Below are positions 14,001 through 29,000 of a stretch of DNA of 64,000 bases, piece by piece; positions within the stretch are counted from its first letter, which is position 1, and each line of letters opens with the position of its first letter. The notes below the pieces were generated by a model. That model was not told the DNA's origin and searched no databases. It saw only the letters and a list, made by a program, of their open reading frames with translations. Made by a program: the position numbers and the translations under genes. Source of the stretch: Cladocopium goreaui (lineage: Eukaryota > Sar > Dinophyceae > Suessiales > Symbiodiniaceae). The DNA is taken from assembly GCA_947184155.2 (NCBI GenBank), contig CAMXCT020000256.1, forward strand, positions 1 to 64,000, in the 5' to 3' direction.

Positions 14001-17000
14001 AACGAGAGAGTTTTTTCCCCCCGACAACGCTTGACGAGAGAGCAATGCCCGCCGCATCCCTAATGGCTGATGTTGAAGACATGGGTTTATACTATATAAC
14101 AGGCTGGGGGGTAATGACTTATCAATACTTATCACGGAATGTGGAACCTAGCCCGACCCTCAACCAGTAGGTTCAGGGTAGAGGGTTCTATGAACTGTTT
14201 ACTGATTTGGCAGCAACTGACATGCTTATCCATCTCAAATGGATGAGGATATATAACATATTGACATTATATATATATATATATATTAATATGTCATGTA
14301 TAGTTGAGCATCATAATCAGCAGGGCAGTGGGACGTGATATGGGATACCACATATGTTGATTTAGCAAAAACCAGGGCAACACATATTGGATTCACGAGG
14401 GCACCACTGGGGGATCCAGCAATTTCACCTTTTCAATGGAACTCATAGATAGCAAGGCCCAGAAAGTTGTTTATCCTACTCAAGTAGTGGTAGCTTCATG
14501 TTTTTCAGGTGTTTTTCTGCTCATCTTTCAGGGTAACTCCAGGTGATTTTTCCTGGAGAGCTGTTTTTTCTACCAGGGTACCCCCGTTTGAGAGGATGAT
14601 GGTCAAGAATCTCTTTCTAGTGGTTCAATGTGGTTTGGCTAAACCCAACTAGCCTTACCGGCGACAACAAACCCAAAAAATAAGCACGGCTATTCTGTCA
14701 ACGACCTTTGGGAGTGATGGAATTCCAATAGTTTTTAGCCCCAAAAAGAGGCCTCGGGTGTCACATTTACCAATCTTAATGAGGTTACAACAGAAGATTA
14801 TCTGGATTTGATATGATTTGACATTACGGCCTTGGAATATATTTCGGATCTGCAAATGGCATCTTCGTTTCAATCAGGGCTGTGCTAGTTGCAACTTAGA
14901 AGTACTGTACTGCACACGACAAGGAGGCCGAACAGGTGGACCATGTTTCTTGATGTTTATCCGCCAGCAGATGAAGGGTATGTGTTGAATATTGTCAGTG
15001 GCTCATCTCCTTATTCGGTTTTGTGATGTCGTGGTGATTGCTCGTCAAATCTCGTACATTTCATTCCATTCTGGTAGATTGAGCATTCGTTGGTTTGGTT
15101 CTGCACAAAGCTGAACACCCATTTATTTATTTTGATTTCATACCTCCATCTCCCATGGGGCTCCAACCTATTCTAAGTAAATGATTGCCACACGGGAGGT
15201 GAAATGGGTGATTTTACTTTATACTTAGATCTACTTAGCCAATTTCCTCCCCTTGTGGGGTGTTGGGAGCAACACTGTCCCACCAGAACCTCCAAAAAAA
15301 CGGTGATCCCGCAGTCTCCCAGCAGCATGGTACTGTCAGGGCGTCATCGCCTTGCTTTGTCACTTTACTGGCTGTACTTGGTACGCCATAGGACTGGGTC
15401 TGACCATGTCACATCTGACCATGTCACCCTAAGACTACCATCTGGTAAACTAACATAGCTATGGAAAATCACTAATTTCAATGGGTGAATCAACTATACA
15501 TGGGTGTTAGATGGTGTTAGTAGCTATGCTAGTTTACCGGAGGTAGGTGTTTTTATTTTAAGGTGCAAATGTGGAGGGCGTTCCGGTTGTTGAAGATTTT
15601 TCAGAGATATATGGACTGCAGTTCCGTGCTGAAGCTGGCCACAACTGCTGCCTAAAGAATGGGTACAGGAACCATCCAACTGCAAGAACTGGGTCAACCT
15701 CAGATGGGCACGTACCTAATACTTTCACTTTTTGCTTTCGTCTTATATATATAGTATACATACATGTACATAATACATAATTATATTATATATATATACA
15801 CGTACATAATCGTACACACACACATATATATATATACTTATATATATATAGATATGCAACAGAGATTCTTGAAGCAATGTTCCAGTGACACAGAATTCGG
15901 CTCTCCTGGCCTCGTTGATTTTCTACGGGCCGTGGCTTGGAGCGTCATGATTGGAGCCACCATCCAAAGGTATTTTTGTTATAATCCCATCCCCCTAGGG
16001 TACCTAATACGAAACATGCCCATTGATCCCATTCTATGGTCCCAATGATGTGGAAGTTCCCTACATCCACCATGGTTTCCCATGGTTTCTGGCGGTTTAA
16101 TATTGCTATACTATACTCCAATCCCATTAATCCAAGGCTGAAACGCCACCTCGAGCCAGGAGCGCAGATGATGAACGGAGCTACTTGGGCACCTTGCCAA
16201 AACGGGAGGGCAGCGATGAAGGGTGGCCCGGTGCAGGCTATTCCTGAGCCATGAATGGGTAATTGTTGTGGACAAATCATGCATGCTTACCTTCCGGTAA
16301 TCAAACATGGCAATGGAAAACCATTATTTATAGATGATTGTTCCATTCATAGAGGATTTTCCATTGGCATGTTTGTTTACCGGAAGGTAATCCATTTATA
16401 CCGATTTATACCCAATGTACTCGATTTGTAAGTGTTTTTGACTTCAGTTTTTTTCGGATTCAGAATCAACATGTACATATGGCATCATGTGGTTACGAGT
16501 CCATGTCAAATACCAGGACAACAAAACTTTTTCAAAGGCGTAGCCTTTGAAAACCCTGGGTGAAACCATGTGCTCAAGCATTGCATTTCCAAATATTTGG
16601 TGCCTTGCCATGGGTCCTAGCTACCAGAAATATATTCGTCGGGTACGATGTGGGGCAGTCGAACTATAGATATATCATGATACACCGGTATTTTCATTGC
16701 ATTATAGATACCAATCTACCATGAACAATAGAATGTACCTACTTATTGCAACTAACTTAGTTATCGTTTTCGTTTGGCCCCAATTTGTATCCATGTGTCC
16801 TGGGGTTAGATTTGAAGTTCGTTGTTCCTACCATAAGAGTCGAATTATATACAGTGGTGGCTCATCCCACTATGTAGGTTATATCCATGTTTTCCCTTTT
16901 TCGTGGGATAAGTAGGGTTGGTCCACTTATAACTGGGGTGGAACCTACAATGTCGGATGAACTGCCAAGTAAGCCTATATTCACCATATGGGGGTTTCCA

Positions 17001-20000
17001 TAAATGGTGGTACCCCCAAATGGATGGTTTATAATGGAAAATCCGATAAAAACTGATGATTTGGGGGTAACCCCATTTCAGGAAACCTCCATATGAAGTT
17101 GGCTATAGATATTTCAAGTACATCACCATTTCTCCATTTTAGGATCCAAAATAAATTGAGGTCACAGCCCATAGCGAGTTGCGGGAAGCGACGCTCGGGC
17201 AGGACTGTCCTTGGCAGTGGCTTGGAGTTTTTTCAGCAGAGATGGGGCTTGGATGAAGGCTGTGAACCGATGTCCGTATATCCCACATACAACTGCTGGC
17301 TGATGGTGTCAAACATGATGTTTATTGGCATACACTATATTTGGGATAATGATCCCTCATGATTTTCGCACATTTTTCAGATTGGGGCATCAGATGGGGT
17401 TCTAAGTGATTTCTTATGGTTGTGATCCATTTGCAAACTGGGACGCACATCCGAATGGTGGTTGATGGTGCACACTAGGCCGCTTACAAACCCAATGTTG
17501 TAATACCAATTCCAAAATCCGTTCGGGGGTAAGGTTTTAAATTTAAGCATCACACACGTGATAAAATTGTGCAAATGGAATCTGATCTATGTACTATTTA
17601 TGTCTATTTATGGAATACTGCTATCTTAAGAAGTCCAATCGATCGCTCCTGTGTTTTGAAACTATTTTTTGGATCCATGTTGGGTATGGACCAAAAGTCT
17701 TTGGACCAAAAAATGTAAGGTTTTAGTACAAAACGAGGAACAAGTGGGTAGGGTTACCACAATTTTGAGATATAGCCATATGTGGGGTATAAACGCTCAA
17801 ACCTCCGCAAAAATGCGCATCATGAAGCTTCAAAGTGGGAATGTAAGCTAGTGAGGCTTGAAGGCGGGGATGCAAGCCCTAAATGATGATTAGAACTTAC
17901 ATGTTGTTCTGAAAATTGATACGGTCTTGCCGGCTTGCCAGACCCGAACAACATGGCGAGCTCGCCAATGCCGGACCCGAACCTTATGTCAAGTAGTACG
18001 TACGTCAGATAGGAATGCCAGATGAAATGTGAAATTATTTGCCAGTTAGATCGCCAGGTAGAATAGGTAGAATGCCAGATAGAATGTCACATAAAATGTC
18101 ACATAGTTCATGTTAGTTTAAATGTCAGATAAAATGTCATTTGGTGGGGGGTCACTTGAAGAAGTTTGATTTTTTCGCAACCTGCCAGGTGAGGTCTGTC
18201 AGTCATTGTCTGTCAGCCATTCAGTGACTCAAGCTTGAAGAGGTCAAACGACCTTTTCATGCCCCTTTGTTTCATGTTTTCATATGCCATGATTGGCAAT
18301 GATGTGGGTTTTCTGCCTTGGCACTCTGAACAATGTTGGTAAATCGCGACGCAGACTTTTTAAACGTTGAATTAGTGCTGGACAATGACAAGCGTGGCCA
18401 AAGAAAAAGTGCGTTCGAGCTTTTGCTGATGATGCTGGCCTTTCTATGTTGCACCGAGAAGACAATTCCCACAAAGGTGATCCAGATGAGGCATACTCAG
18501 TCTGCGGTCAGACATGCTCAGCATGCTTGGCTTTTGTCAGACTTGTAGAGAAACAGATTGATCCATTCCTTAAATGGAAATATTCTGGGTGCCACGCGGA
18601 CAGAAATAGATGAAATTTAATTGACACATCGAACAGAGGAGGGACAGGTTCTCTATGGCCTGACCCTAGCTTTTGCCATAGTGATCTCCATCGCCTCCAA
18701 ACAAGGCGGTGGAAGTGTAGCGTTTTGGTCAGGCCACAGTGGCCAACAGCCGGTGCCAAACCGGCAACGAGCAGAAGGCGCCTGGGGAGACATTGCAGCA
18801 CATCTCCATGGTTCCTTTCCCTTGGAAATGCTTGTCACACCAAGGTCCTTTTCAAACCTATGTCCACCAGGAAGACTGTAGATCCCAGTCCTGCGAGACT
18901 GCCGCGCAAGGTGATGTGTGGCAGCACCAGATGACGAGGCCTGAAGATTACTGGATAAAGTTCCACATGGCCAATGTCTGGTGCAGAGCCATGGTGTCCA
19001 GCGAAGATGAGAAATAACTAATTACCTTGTACGAAGCACAGTGGGCCCAATGCAGCTCCTGGAGCTCTCAGTCCACCCAATGCAGCTCCTGGAGTTCTAC
19101 CTGACCTCAACGCCTCTGGTGCTTGTTTGGCCGGTGGAGCCAGTGGAAGAGTTCCAAGGCCTCAGCCACCTCTTGGTGCTTCGAGACTTCATACAGCTCC
19201 TGGAGCTTCTGTGTCAGTACCCTGATCTGTCCTGGGATCCTATTATTGATCAATTCACTCAAGTCAAACGAGAACGTGACCAGTCGGCCAAGCAAGGACA
19301 CGACATCCCGGATCTCCTCCTCTTCCTCCTCTGCCAGCTTCTTGGCCACTCTGTCACGGTAGAATGCCAGAATGTCAAATGAATTGCCGGATAGAATGCC
19401 GGATTAAAAGGCCAGATACAATGTCAGTATAATTCAGTATTATACAGTATACATATTTTTTTAGTGTGTATATATATATATATTTCAAATAGAATGACAT
19501 GTATATTCAGATAGAATGCCCGATCAAATGTCAGATAGGACGCCGGATGAATTGCCAGAATGTTTGCCAGCGTATATGCCACGGCGGGAATCACTCGAAG
19601 AAGGTAATTAAATTGGTTTCCTTTTTTCAAATCCATCGCCCCATCATTATAACAACCATCCCAAGACATGGGACCTCAAATGTACAGACCCAGTACCAAA
19701 CCAGGGTTTTCGAGAGGCTGTTTGAACTGTGTGTTGGTTTGACAAAACCTGAAAAAACAATAGGCCACAGCTTTAAGCGCTTCTCAGCCCCACCGTGATG
19801 GATCTAACGACTGCAGGTACATGTACATCACAGCAGTCCACTGGTCACTGACCCAGTTCACGCCTGCCGCCATGGACGTAGTTTCTTGACCGCAGGGAGG
19901 GTTACCATCGATCCACACGATTGATGGGGTTTACCAAAACAAATTAAGATAAATCCTATGAGAGACGAACGGAGTTTCCTGTAGGCACATTTTTTCAGAA

Positions 20001-23000
20001 TATCAAAATGTTTTCCTTGTCAATCAGCATTCCTCAATGCCTAAAAATAGTTGCAAATGCCTTCCGGAACGAACTGAGTCCACGATTTAGCGTTTGTTCT
20101 CAAGGATATTGACCTTTGAGAAGGGCATCAATCTATCCATGTATGGAGGTAAATGATGTTGATCCAAAGAACCCGATTTCAACAACGACAATCGAAAACA
20201 TAATTGGATAACAACTACGTACCCTGTGGCATGGTCAATGCTGGGATGATCATTAAGCCTTGCAGGAGGGGCATACGAATCAACCAATCCCTAGCATGGA
20301 CTGGCACTGACGGGATTTTGGCAGCCAACATCCGGTGATGGCGCTTTGTTGGATGATGAAAAATATGAAAATACCGACTCACCAGCTAGGAAATCTACCT
20401 TCTTTGCTTAGGTCAAGTCTTCCATGACTGGAATTTCCACAAGGGTTTGGGCCACTGTACAATGATGGTTGATTTTTTGGAATGGTTTTGCTGTTCGGTT
20501 GAGTTTCATTTGTCGTTTTGAAAAGGTGAAACTAGCAACCGTGACCAGCTGATAAGTTGTTGCAAATTCTTCGATGAAATGACAACAGAATGGAACACGT
20601 CAGCAAAAAAAAACAGTTTTTGTTGGATCGGCATGTACTGGTTTTATTAGGTGTCAAACATAATTTTGTTTGCCAACATTCACAGCAATATGTTGCCCTT
20701 CCGGCCTTCTGTATAACAATGTACTCAGTGCTGAACTAATTGTCAAAACGAAAAGACACACAAATCACGATGGTTTTACCTCAGCGTTGACTCAACATGG
20801 TACATTTAGGTACTTCTCATCCAGCGATGATGATGATTTGTTTCCGCCGGCTGGATATTTCCCGGACGGAATTCCACGGTTTATTTCCCATCGAGAGAAC
20901 TAGAATGATGTTATTGGCCACATGATTGGCAATAACATGCAATAACGACTAGCTCATTGCACTGGGACGTATATAGTTATTCATAGTGATTGGACCCTAG
21001 AATTTCCTAATTATAACATATTCTAACTGGCCAAATATATATTTTTTTCGTCCAAAAGCTTCCGGAAAGTGACAGAACCTGAAAAATGACCACAGGTGGC
21101 GGTCACTTCTATTGAGCGCACGTTTTCGGTGGTCGTCACATTGGGAGGTGGCCGCATCGCTCGGAGAGGATGAGTCATGGGGAATCCCACCATGGAGTTG
21201 TGGATGAATTGTGGATGAATTGTGGATGATTTGGGTAGCCCTATTTTAGGAAATCACTTAGAATCATTAGGGTTTGAGGGTTTTGAGATTTTGGAATCAT
21301 GAATCAAAACACCGGGATCATCAAGAATCAGCGCCAGTGGGTAGAACCGTGATCTCCTCACCGATACCGTGGGCAGGTTTGATCGTTTTCAGTTTCTTCA
21401 TTGGAACCATCAACCAAGCCCTCGCGAAATTGAGGCGCGGAGCAGATTTTTCCCGGGAGCGTTGTTTTTCAACGACCCAGTATGTTGAGGTCACAAAAGT
21501 TCGTTCAGATCACAGAATGATGGAGGAAATCAATGGAAATCACCTGGTCAGAGAGCTTTTGTACGCATCCAACATCTTCCAACATCTTCGTTTCTTTCCA
21601 TTTGTGGGATCCCCATGTTTAGTCCGGTGAATTTGGAAGGAAAAGCCCCTCAATTAGTCATAATTAGTCTATATTGAGTCTGCAAGTTCAATAAAGATGC
21701 CATTCTTCCCACGTGCCCATTGGGTGGACAACGTTGGACTGATTCAGCCCACACTAAAAATCCAAGAGTCATGCGACTTCAAGAAGGTCTCATGTTTTTC
21801 CCTCCAAGGGTGGTATGATGCTTTAAGATGCAGAAAAAACTGATTTTCCCCAGCGATTTTCCAGGATCTTCTTCTTTGGAGGTTTTCTAAACTGGTGGTT
21901 TTCCCATTCATCATCCATTTACAGATTTTCCATTATTGGCAATCCGTTTGGAGAAAACCTTCATTTTTATATCACCATTAATAGGGATAAATCATGTTTT
22001 TTTTTATGATGGTTCATCCATGTAAATCCATTAAAACACCTCTAAAAAGCCTATAACAATAATGGTTAAATATTTTAGAAAATATGGGATAATATACTGT
22101 TAATAATGGTTAATATACTGTTAACATACTGTACTATTCTCAATCATTATTAACCTTTGTCCCCCCATTTTCTTGGGACCATCCGCGTTTTCGCCAGACA
22201 CGCCACGGCGCAAGAGCTGCAACAGAACAAGCTGGTGCGGCGCTACGTCTTCGAGAACGGTGCCGGATTCGTCGTCGAAAGGATGGGTAGAACAAAGAGG
22301 TTTTTTAGCCGAAAACACGCATGACATCTATGTTGTTACATATGTTAAATCTCATAAAACAACCAATATTAATCATAATATATATATATATATATAAATA
22401 ATGTATATTATTGTTATATATATATATATGTATATTATTGTAATATATATGTATTATTGTGTTATATATATAATAATATTATATTATAAACACATATATA
22501 TATATATATATATTTACACAATGTATATATATATATGTTATTATGTGTTAATGAACTACAGTATCATGTGGTGATGTTCTTGGGAAGAACAAGAAAGGTA
22601 TAAAAGAGGGCCCAGGGTAGAAACAGAAGCCATGGTGACTCTCGGGAGCGGGAGGTATTTCGGTGGGTCTGGCTACGGAGATTCTGACCTTCATCAAGCG
22701 TCGGGGCGTCGGCAAGGTGCCTTCAACTGGGGTATCCCGTGCCCGTGGTGTCCACTGCTGTTTTTCGGGATCGCCCATGGATTCCATGGATTTCAATAGA
22801 CCATATTTTTTCACCGAATTTGGCCATTGAGTGGTGTATGCATGCGTAACCATTCAAGTTTGGGGGAGACTTTGAGCCATAGCCGCATACTTCTACGAAC
22901 GAAAACCAGCTAGTTGATGCCTGAAAAAAACAAGCTGTTTCTTTATGGCCAAACCAGCCATAGAAAGAAAAAACAACTCCACTTTTGAATGATCTCTTGA

Positions 23001-26000
23001 TTCAAGCATCATGCATACACTTTCATGGCACCTCACCTCCGCAATTTTGCGGCTTTCAGTTGTGGAAGCTCAACTGGCTGAGATAGATGGGAATATGTCA
23101 AAAAAAACAAACATTCTGCTATACCAGCAGACTTTCGGGACAGATCTGGAGCCAACATCATGAAAAAATCTGGGGCATTTTCCCAACGGCAAGGTGGTAT
23201 TGACAAAACATAAGACTCATAAGAAGCGAAGACTCTACGTATTGGTGCCACTATCTTGGAATTCTAAGACGTCCAAATCCTCCCATAATTTGGAACTTCC
23301 CAGACGTGTGGAGGATTCCCAAGAAATTCCAGGCCCAAATGATCCCAGTAGAAAACCCATCGGTCAGCTGGGTCCATGCCTCGGCAGCAAGTGCAAGCCA
23401 TGTCGACCATGTCAGCGGAGCCTCTCTATGTGTCATCCCCAAGCTCGGTCGAATCCTTTCACAGCACGTCCAGCAGGAAGCATCAGGTGAGTTCATTGAC
23501 GTTTCTTGGTCGAACCGTGAAATATGTTGAAATGAAGTGAGGGGCTGAGGTGAATGTAGAAGGATAGTGATGGATGATAATTAAATCCTATGAACATCGC
23601 AGTCTTAAAAGAGAAAGAGATGGATGGATGGATGGATGGATGGATGGGTGGGTGGGTGGATGGATGGATGGATGATTGGATGGGTGGGTGGGTGGATGGA
23701 TGGATGGATGATTGGATGGGTGGGTGGGTGGATGGACGGATGCATGGATGGATAGATCCCCAATTCTATCAAGTTCATTAAATGTCTACCGATTGTTGCC
23801 ATTTCCAAACCCAGAAATCCCAATGGCTTTTTGATGACTCATTTACCCCTGGATTTCAGTGTGGATTGTCACATATTGTCAGGGGAAATGAGTCATCAAA
23901 AAGTCATACATTGTCATTATAGTATAGTCATTATAGTCAGTACAGTCAGTATCAGCATTATCACTATAAAAAACTTTCAGAAGAACGACGCTGACGAAAA
24001 GTCACAAAAAGTCAGGGCCTGTTGTTGGCCCTTCATCCCGCCGAAGGGACTCCGAAGGGACTCCCTTCGGGGACGTCAGGCTTTGTTGCAACGTGGTCTT
24101 GAGCATCACGGGAACTGCTGTGCTGGGCATCTCAGCCCAGATGAAAACCTTTGGATGGATCTTCACCCCCGTGGTTCTGGTGATCCTCGGTGAAGTTGAT
24201 GGTGAAGTTTTGAGCAGCATAAACTTAACATACGTATAAATGATCATAAATGTATATAAAGATTATGAAGACATCAAGATCAATGATGATAAATGGTAAT
24301 ATGTTTCTTGATATGTCTCAATAGCCAAAGTCTCTTGAGGTAGTTTAGCTGAAACATGTTGAAACCATATCTAGAATGATCATGAATTTATCGAATTGTA
24401 TATAATAATGCCCGATAGTGCCCGGCACGCGCCGGGGCGGAAGTTTCGAAAATAGGACATGACTAACCATCGTCACATCTCTTTGTTCAAGTGGCGTACA
24501 GAGAATTAACACTGCCTTATATATCTTCAGAAACTCAGTATGTTCATTTACGATCATTTACATCAATATGTTGATCTTCATTTCCCTTCCAAGTATTTAC
24601 ATCATTATTTAGAACCTTACTTCCGAAAAAATAGAACTTACTTCCGTTCAAGGTTCATGTTGTTTGGCCCTCAAATTAGATGTGTCATCTTCCTTAACAG
24701 CTCCCCCCGTCTCGCCGCGTCCCCAGGATAGGTGTCTTGGTCACCTCCGAAATGGTCCACCTGGTGTCCGAAACCAGCAACAAGTTGGAGAAGGATGGCA
24801 TCGACATTGTCTCCTACCAGGTGGGATGGAATGCCATGCCACAATGCGGCACATGCGGACTGCCGACTGATGCCCTTGTCATGTGAAGATATGTCCGACC
24901 TCAAAAAAGCTTTTTTGTACCGCGTTTTTCGTAGAAGTTCATGAACGGTTCATGGACATGGTGAATAAGCCTGGCCTGCACGGGTGCCAGGATTTCGCCG
25001 AAGCGGCGCTGGGCCAGACGGGCTGGTGGCTTTCTGCGGTGTCCAGCACCCTGTCGCTCTTTGGGATGATCTTTGGAGGACTGGGAGGGCTGGTAAGGGG
25101 ATCTGGTGGAAAATGCCTTGAGGGCGCTGGATGTTGCTACCCCTTAGGCTGTTCATTTGGGTACCATTGAAGATATTGAAGTAGCCTGGCATCACTTTTT
25201 CCTATTTTTTGGATCTTTTTGGGAGTAACGTAACCCCCAATCTTTAGTTATCCAAGGTGTTTCTTTTAATTCTGAACGTTATTTGTAAATTCTGCATGTT
25301 ACTCATTCCAAGTGACCTGCCATGTGGCCTGAGCAACGCGGCCCCAGCTGGTGATCTCTGCAGAACTAAGCCTTGGGAAAGACCTTGTTATATACTCCAG
25401 CCATGTACCTTCCGGTAATCCCCCGCTTCATTTAGGGAAATTTCTCAATTTCTTCAATTTGTAGATTCACTACCTATTGAAAAGCAAATGACATGTGTTG
25501 AATCTCCAAAAGATTTTATTCTTTTTATTGAACATCAGAACAACTTATCTAAACCCAAGAGCCATAAAGCCAATGGTTTCTTACAATGCTTTACGTCATG
25601 GGACGTTCAATTTAGATAAAGATAAACCGTTTTTGGCATCCCATTTCCGGTGTCCGATTCCTCGAAAGCGGCAGGACTCATCCTTGAGGCCCACAATTTG
25701 CAGCTTACGATGCCCATCTCTTGGCGCACAAGCAACCAACAGGGCGGGAAGGGGGGTGGAAGGATTTGAGCGATAAAAAATAGCATTGTTGATTGGTTGT
25801 AATAGTGGATTATACTAACATATATAACTATCCCATAGGATCCATAGTGCTGGTATATATGCTAACATTGGGGGTATATTTTTTTGGTATCCAGCCATGT
25901 TACCATATATGGCAGCACCATGAATCCTATGGCTATATAACTTCAATATAGTTATTTGGGGATCATTGCATCATTGGGGATCCATGAACTGGGAAACTCT

Positions 26001-29000
26001 GTGAACCAACCAGTTTTTTTGTTTAATGGGATGATAGTGGTATTTTTCATGGCCTTTTTTGGGGGGAGGTGGGCCTCGGGTTGTTGAATGACATTTGAAG
26101 TACCAACGCTGGTTGGTGTGAAGTCAGTGATCTGTTCAGAGTCTTCTTTCACAGTTGGTTTGGGTCTGGTAGTATGATGCAAACACTTGCAAACATGACA
26201 AACTGGTTGGTGGTTTCAAACATGTTTTATTTTCCATAATATATGGAATAATCATCCCAACTGACTCACCAACCAGCAAACATGTGTTTTTTTAATGGAG
26301 GATCCCCGCTGACAGTTTCGCGTTTGGATGCTCCCTAAAGCTGGGAGTTGCCAGCTGCCAGCCTGTGATTTCCTGACTTCCAAAATAGACCTTTCAGGAT
26401 ATACTGTAGTAAATATTGTTATGTGTTTAAGCCACTGTGGTGCTTGGGAGTGCTTGATTTCAAGAGTTCTGCACACGCTATTTTGAGGTCGTTCAAAGGG
26501 AATTTATTTTGCTATCAGATTCCTGATATGTATAATTATCATTAATTATCCTCTAATTATCTATATTATATATATACATATAATGTATAAATGAAGTGCA
26601 AAAATTTTAGTGTAGTCTCAGGTCCTGGCCGCTGGGAGGGAATGAGAAAGATGCGGGACGCAAATGGTGGGCGCTGCTATTGACATCCACCACCCTCTTC
26701 TACAGCCCCATTGGCCGATGGCATGGTGGGACGCGGGTTTTGTTCACCATGTTTTAATCAACTGTCCCTCTGGTTTTTCGTGATTCAATGGGATATTAAT
26801 GGATTTAATATGATTTAACGGGATATACCCTCTCGTAAACTAACATAACTATGGAAAACCACCATGTTTGAATGGGAAAATCAACTATTTCTATGGGCCA
26901 TGGCTTCTATAGCTACGTATGTTAGTCATTACCAGATAGGATGGCTGGATCGAGTGAAAACTCCAGTTGAGGCTTTGTGGATATGGGCAGCCTGCTTCAC
27001 AATTCTGCCTGGATTGGAATCGTGTTGACCCTCTTCTGTATCTTGGCAGACCAACTTTTGCCACGGTTCTTCGTAAATCTCGACAGCTTGGGTTTTCTTC
27101 TTGCCAGTTTGCCACATGATTCCCTTTCATGAGCTGGCTTTTGTTGGAAGCATGCGTCGGAGTCAATGACCTGACGCAAGGCTTTTTGGCACACCAGTCA
27201 GAACAGTGGTTGATAGATAGCTAGTGTATGCTAGTGTCAATTCTCCTCATTTTCCGTCCTGGATGTTTCGTCAGATGTCGGGCTCAAGACTGGGGTTGAA
27301 TCTTTTTCGTGGGTGATCTCCTGAAATGGTTATGGATGATCCCATTCTTCATAACGCCACCAAGCAGACAATGGGCTTGTACGACAATAGGTGTACCAAC
27401 ATTTTTTTCTGGTTCATCATCATTTTGTCCATTAACATTGCCAGAGTGGATCATTTTGGGGGAATACGATATACCCCATTTTTCAACTACACCCAAAATA
27501 CCAAAATCATATTGTTGGCTACATATCACCTTTCCATCTCTGTCAAATGGTGGGCTTAATCCCATTCTTGCTGGATAATTCACCCATGTTCAGACACTAT
27601 AGCAGCATAACATATCCCATCAAAGTCTATCATATTCCCAATAGAACCGTGGGTGTTCAATCAGTTTTTTTTCTAGGCGAAATCGCAAGTTCTTTTGTTC
27701 CAGGCATGGTCTGTGTCTACGGTGGAACCTTTGACCAATTCCAGTATGGGCTGGACTTTAACGACAGCTGCAGGCACTCAGCGGGCCTGACTCAAAATGT
27801 GGCTGCTTTGAAGCCTCAACAACAATAGAAAAGTGATGTTCGAGTCCAAAATACTGTATGGTGGCTAAATGACTGTTCTGTCATTTTTTTGGGTACTATA
27901 TATATAATATAAATATATATATATATATAAATATTACACTATATAAAGTTTATTCTTTACCATGAGTGAGGATTGTTTGAACATCGGGTTTTCAACGTCA
28001 AAACAATGATGATGATGATGATGATGGTGATTGGTATTTGATTGGTTATAATTTCTGACTAAAAACTGGCAATTTACATAGTCTTCCCCATGTTGGGAAA
28101 CTCATAACTCAAATGGATGAGCAAGTCAGAGGTTGCTCAGCGGGCCATGCGGAAGATTACCAGAGGTTGAGTCAATGTAGGCCACAAGTTGATAACTCTC
28201 TTGCAACACGGGAACGGAATAGTCCAAATTCCTCATCTGTAGAAGATTTTCCCACTAATAAAACAATAAACCATCCCCCAGTCATCACCATTCTTATAGT
28301 TGGGATTCAAACCGTTCCCAGTCATGGGTGGTTTATTGTTTTACCATGTTTTACCCACATTTTGATTGGGGTCCACCCGACAAGGGTGCCTGTGCTCCAA
28401 ATGAAGAGATCCAACCGTGGATCCATGGGGGAAAGATTTACCATCGAATATTTGGAAAATCATGGATGAAAACGATGTTTTCCATATAGTATTGAAACAA
28501 GATCTAAACATGATCTCTCAGTTGTCATCAGATATTGTTGAATCATAGTGATCTGCGGATGTTTCCCTTGTTTACCTTGTTTACCTTGTTTACCTTGTTT
28601 GCCTTGTTTGCCTTGGCACCTTTCGGGATGCCAGGGACGGAGAGGGCATGCCCTATCATTCCATTGGCATTAACGTCGCTGGGGATGGGCCTTTTGATTC
28701 CTTCCTCAACACCTTTTCAGTGCCTTGGTGAGAAAATCTGGCGGCGCTTGAAGCATTCAGAATAAGAATGGTAGTTGGTCATTCTAAGTTTTTTTTGAAG
28801 AAACCATAATATGGATACCTATTAGCCAGCCAATCTAAATGGAAATAGAGGTATTTTCAGGGCTCCAAACGCTTGGCACTCACTCTGCAATGCCTGGGTG
28901 TTTGGGTGTTCCTGTGAATTGGGAACCCGCCAAAAGATTGAATTCCTCGCTAAACCTGACACATTTTGATGGTTGGCGTCTTTTCATTTTTCTGGAAAAC

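Noticed and set aside
27300-27560. Open frames with [12 protein letters not shown] and similar
   Set aside because: AT-rich intronic sequence, no splice fit with the transporter, and no motif.
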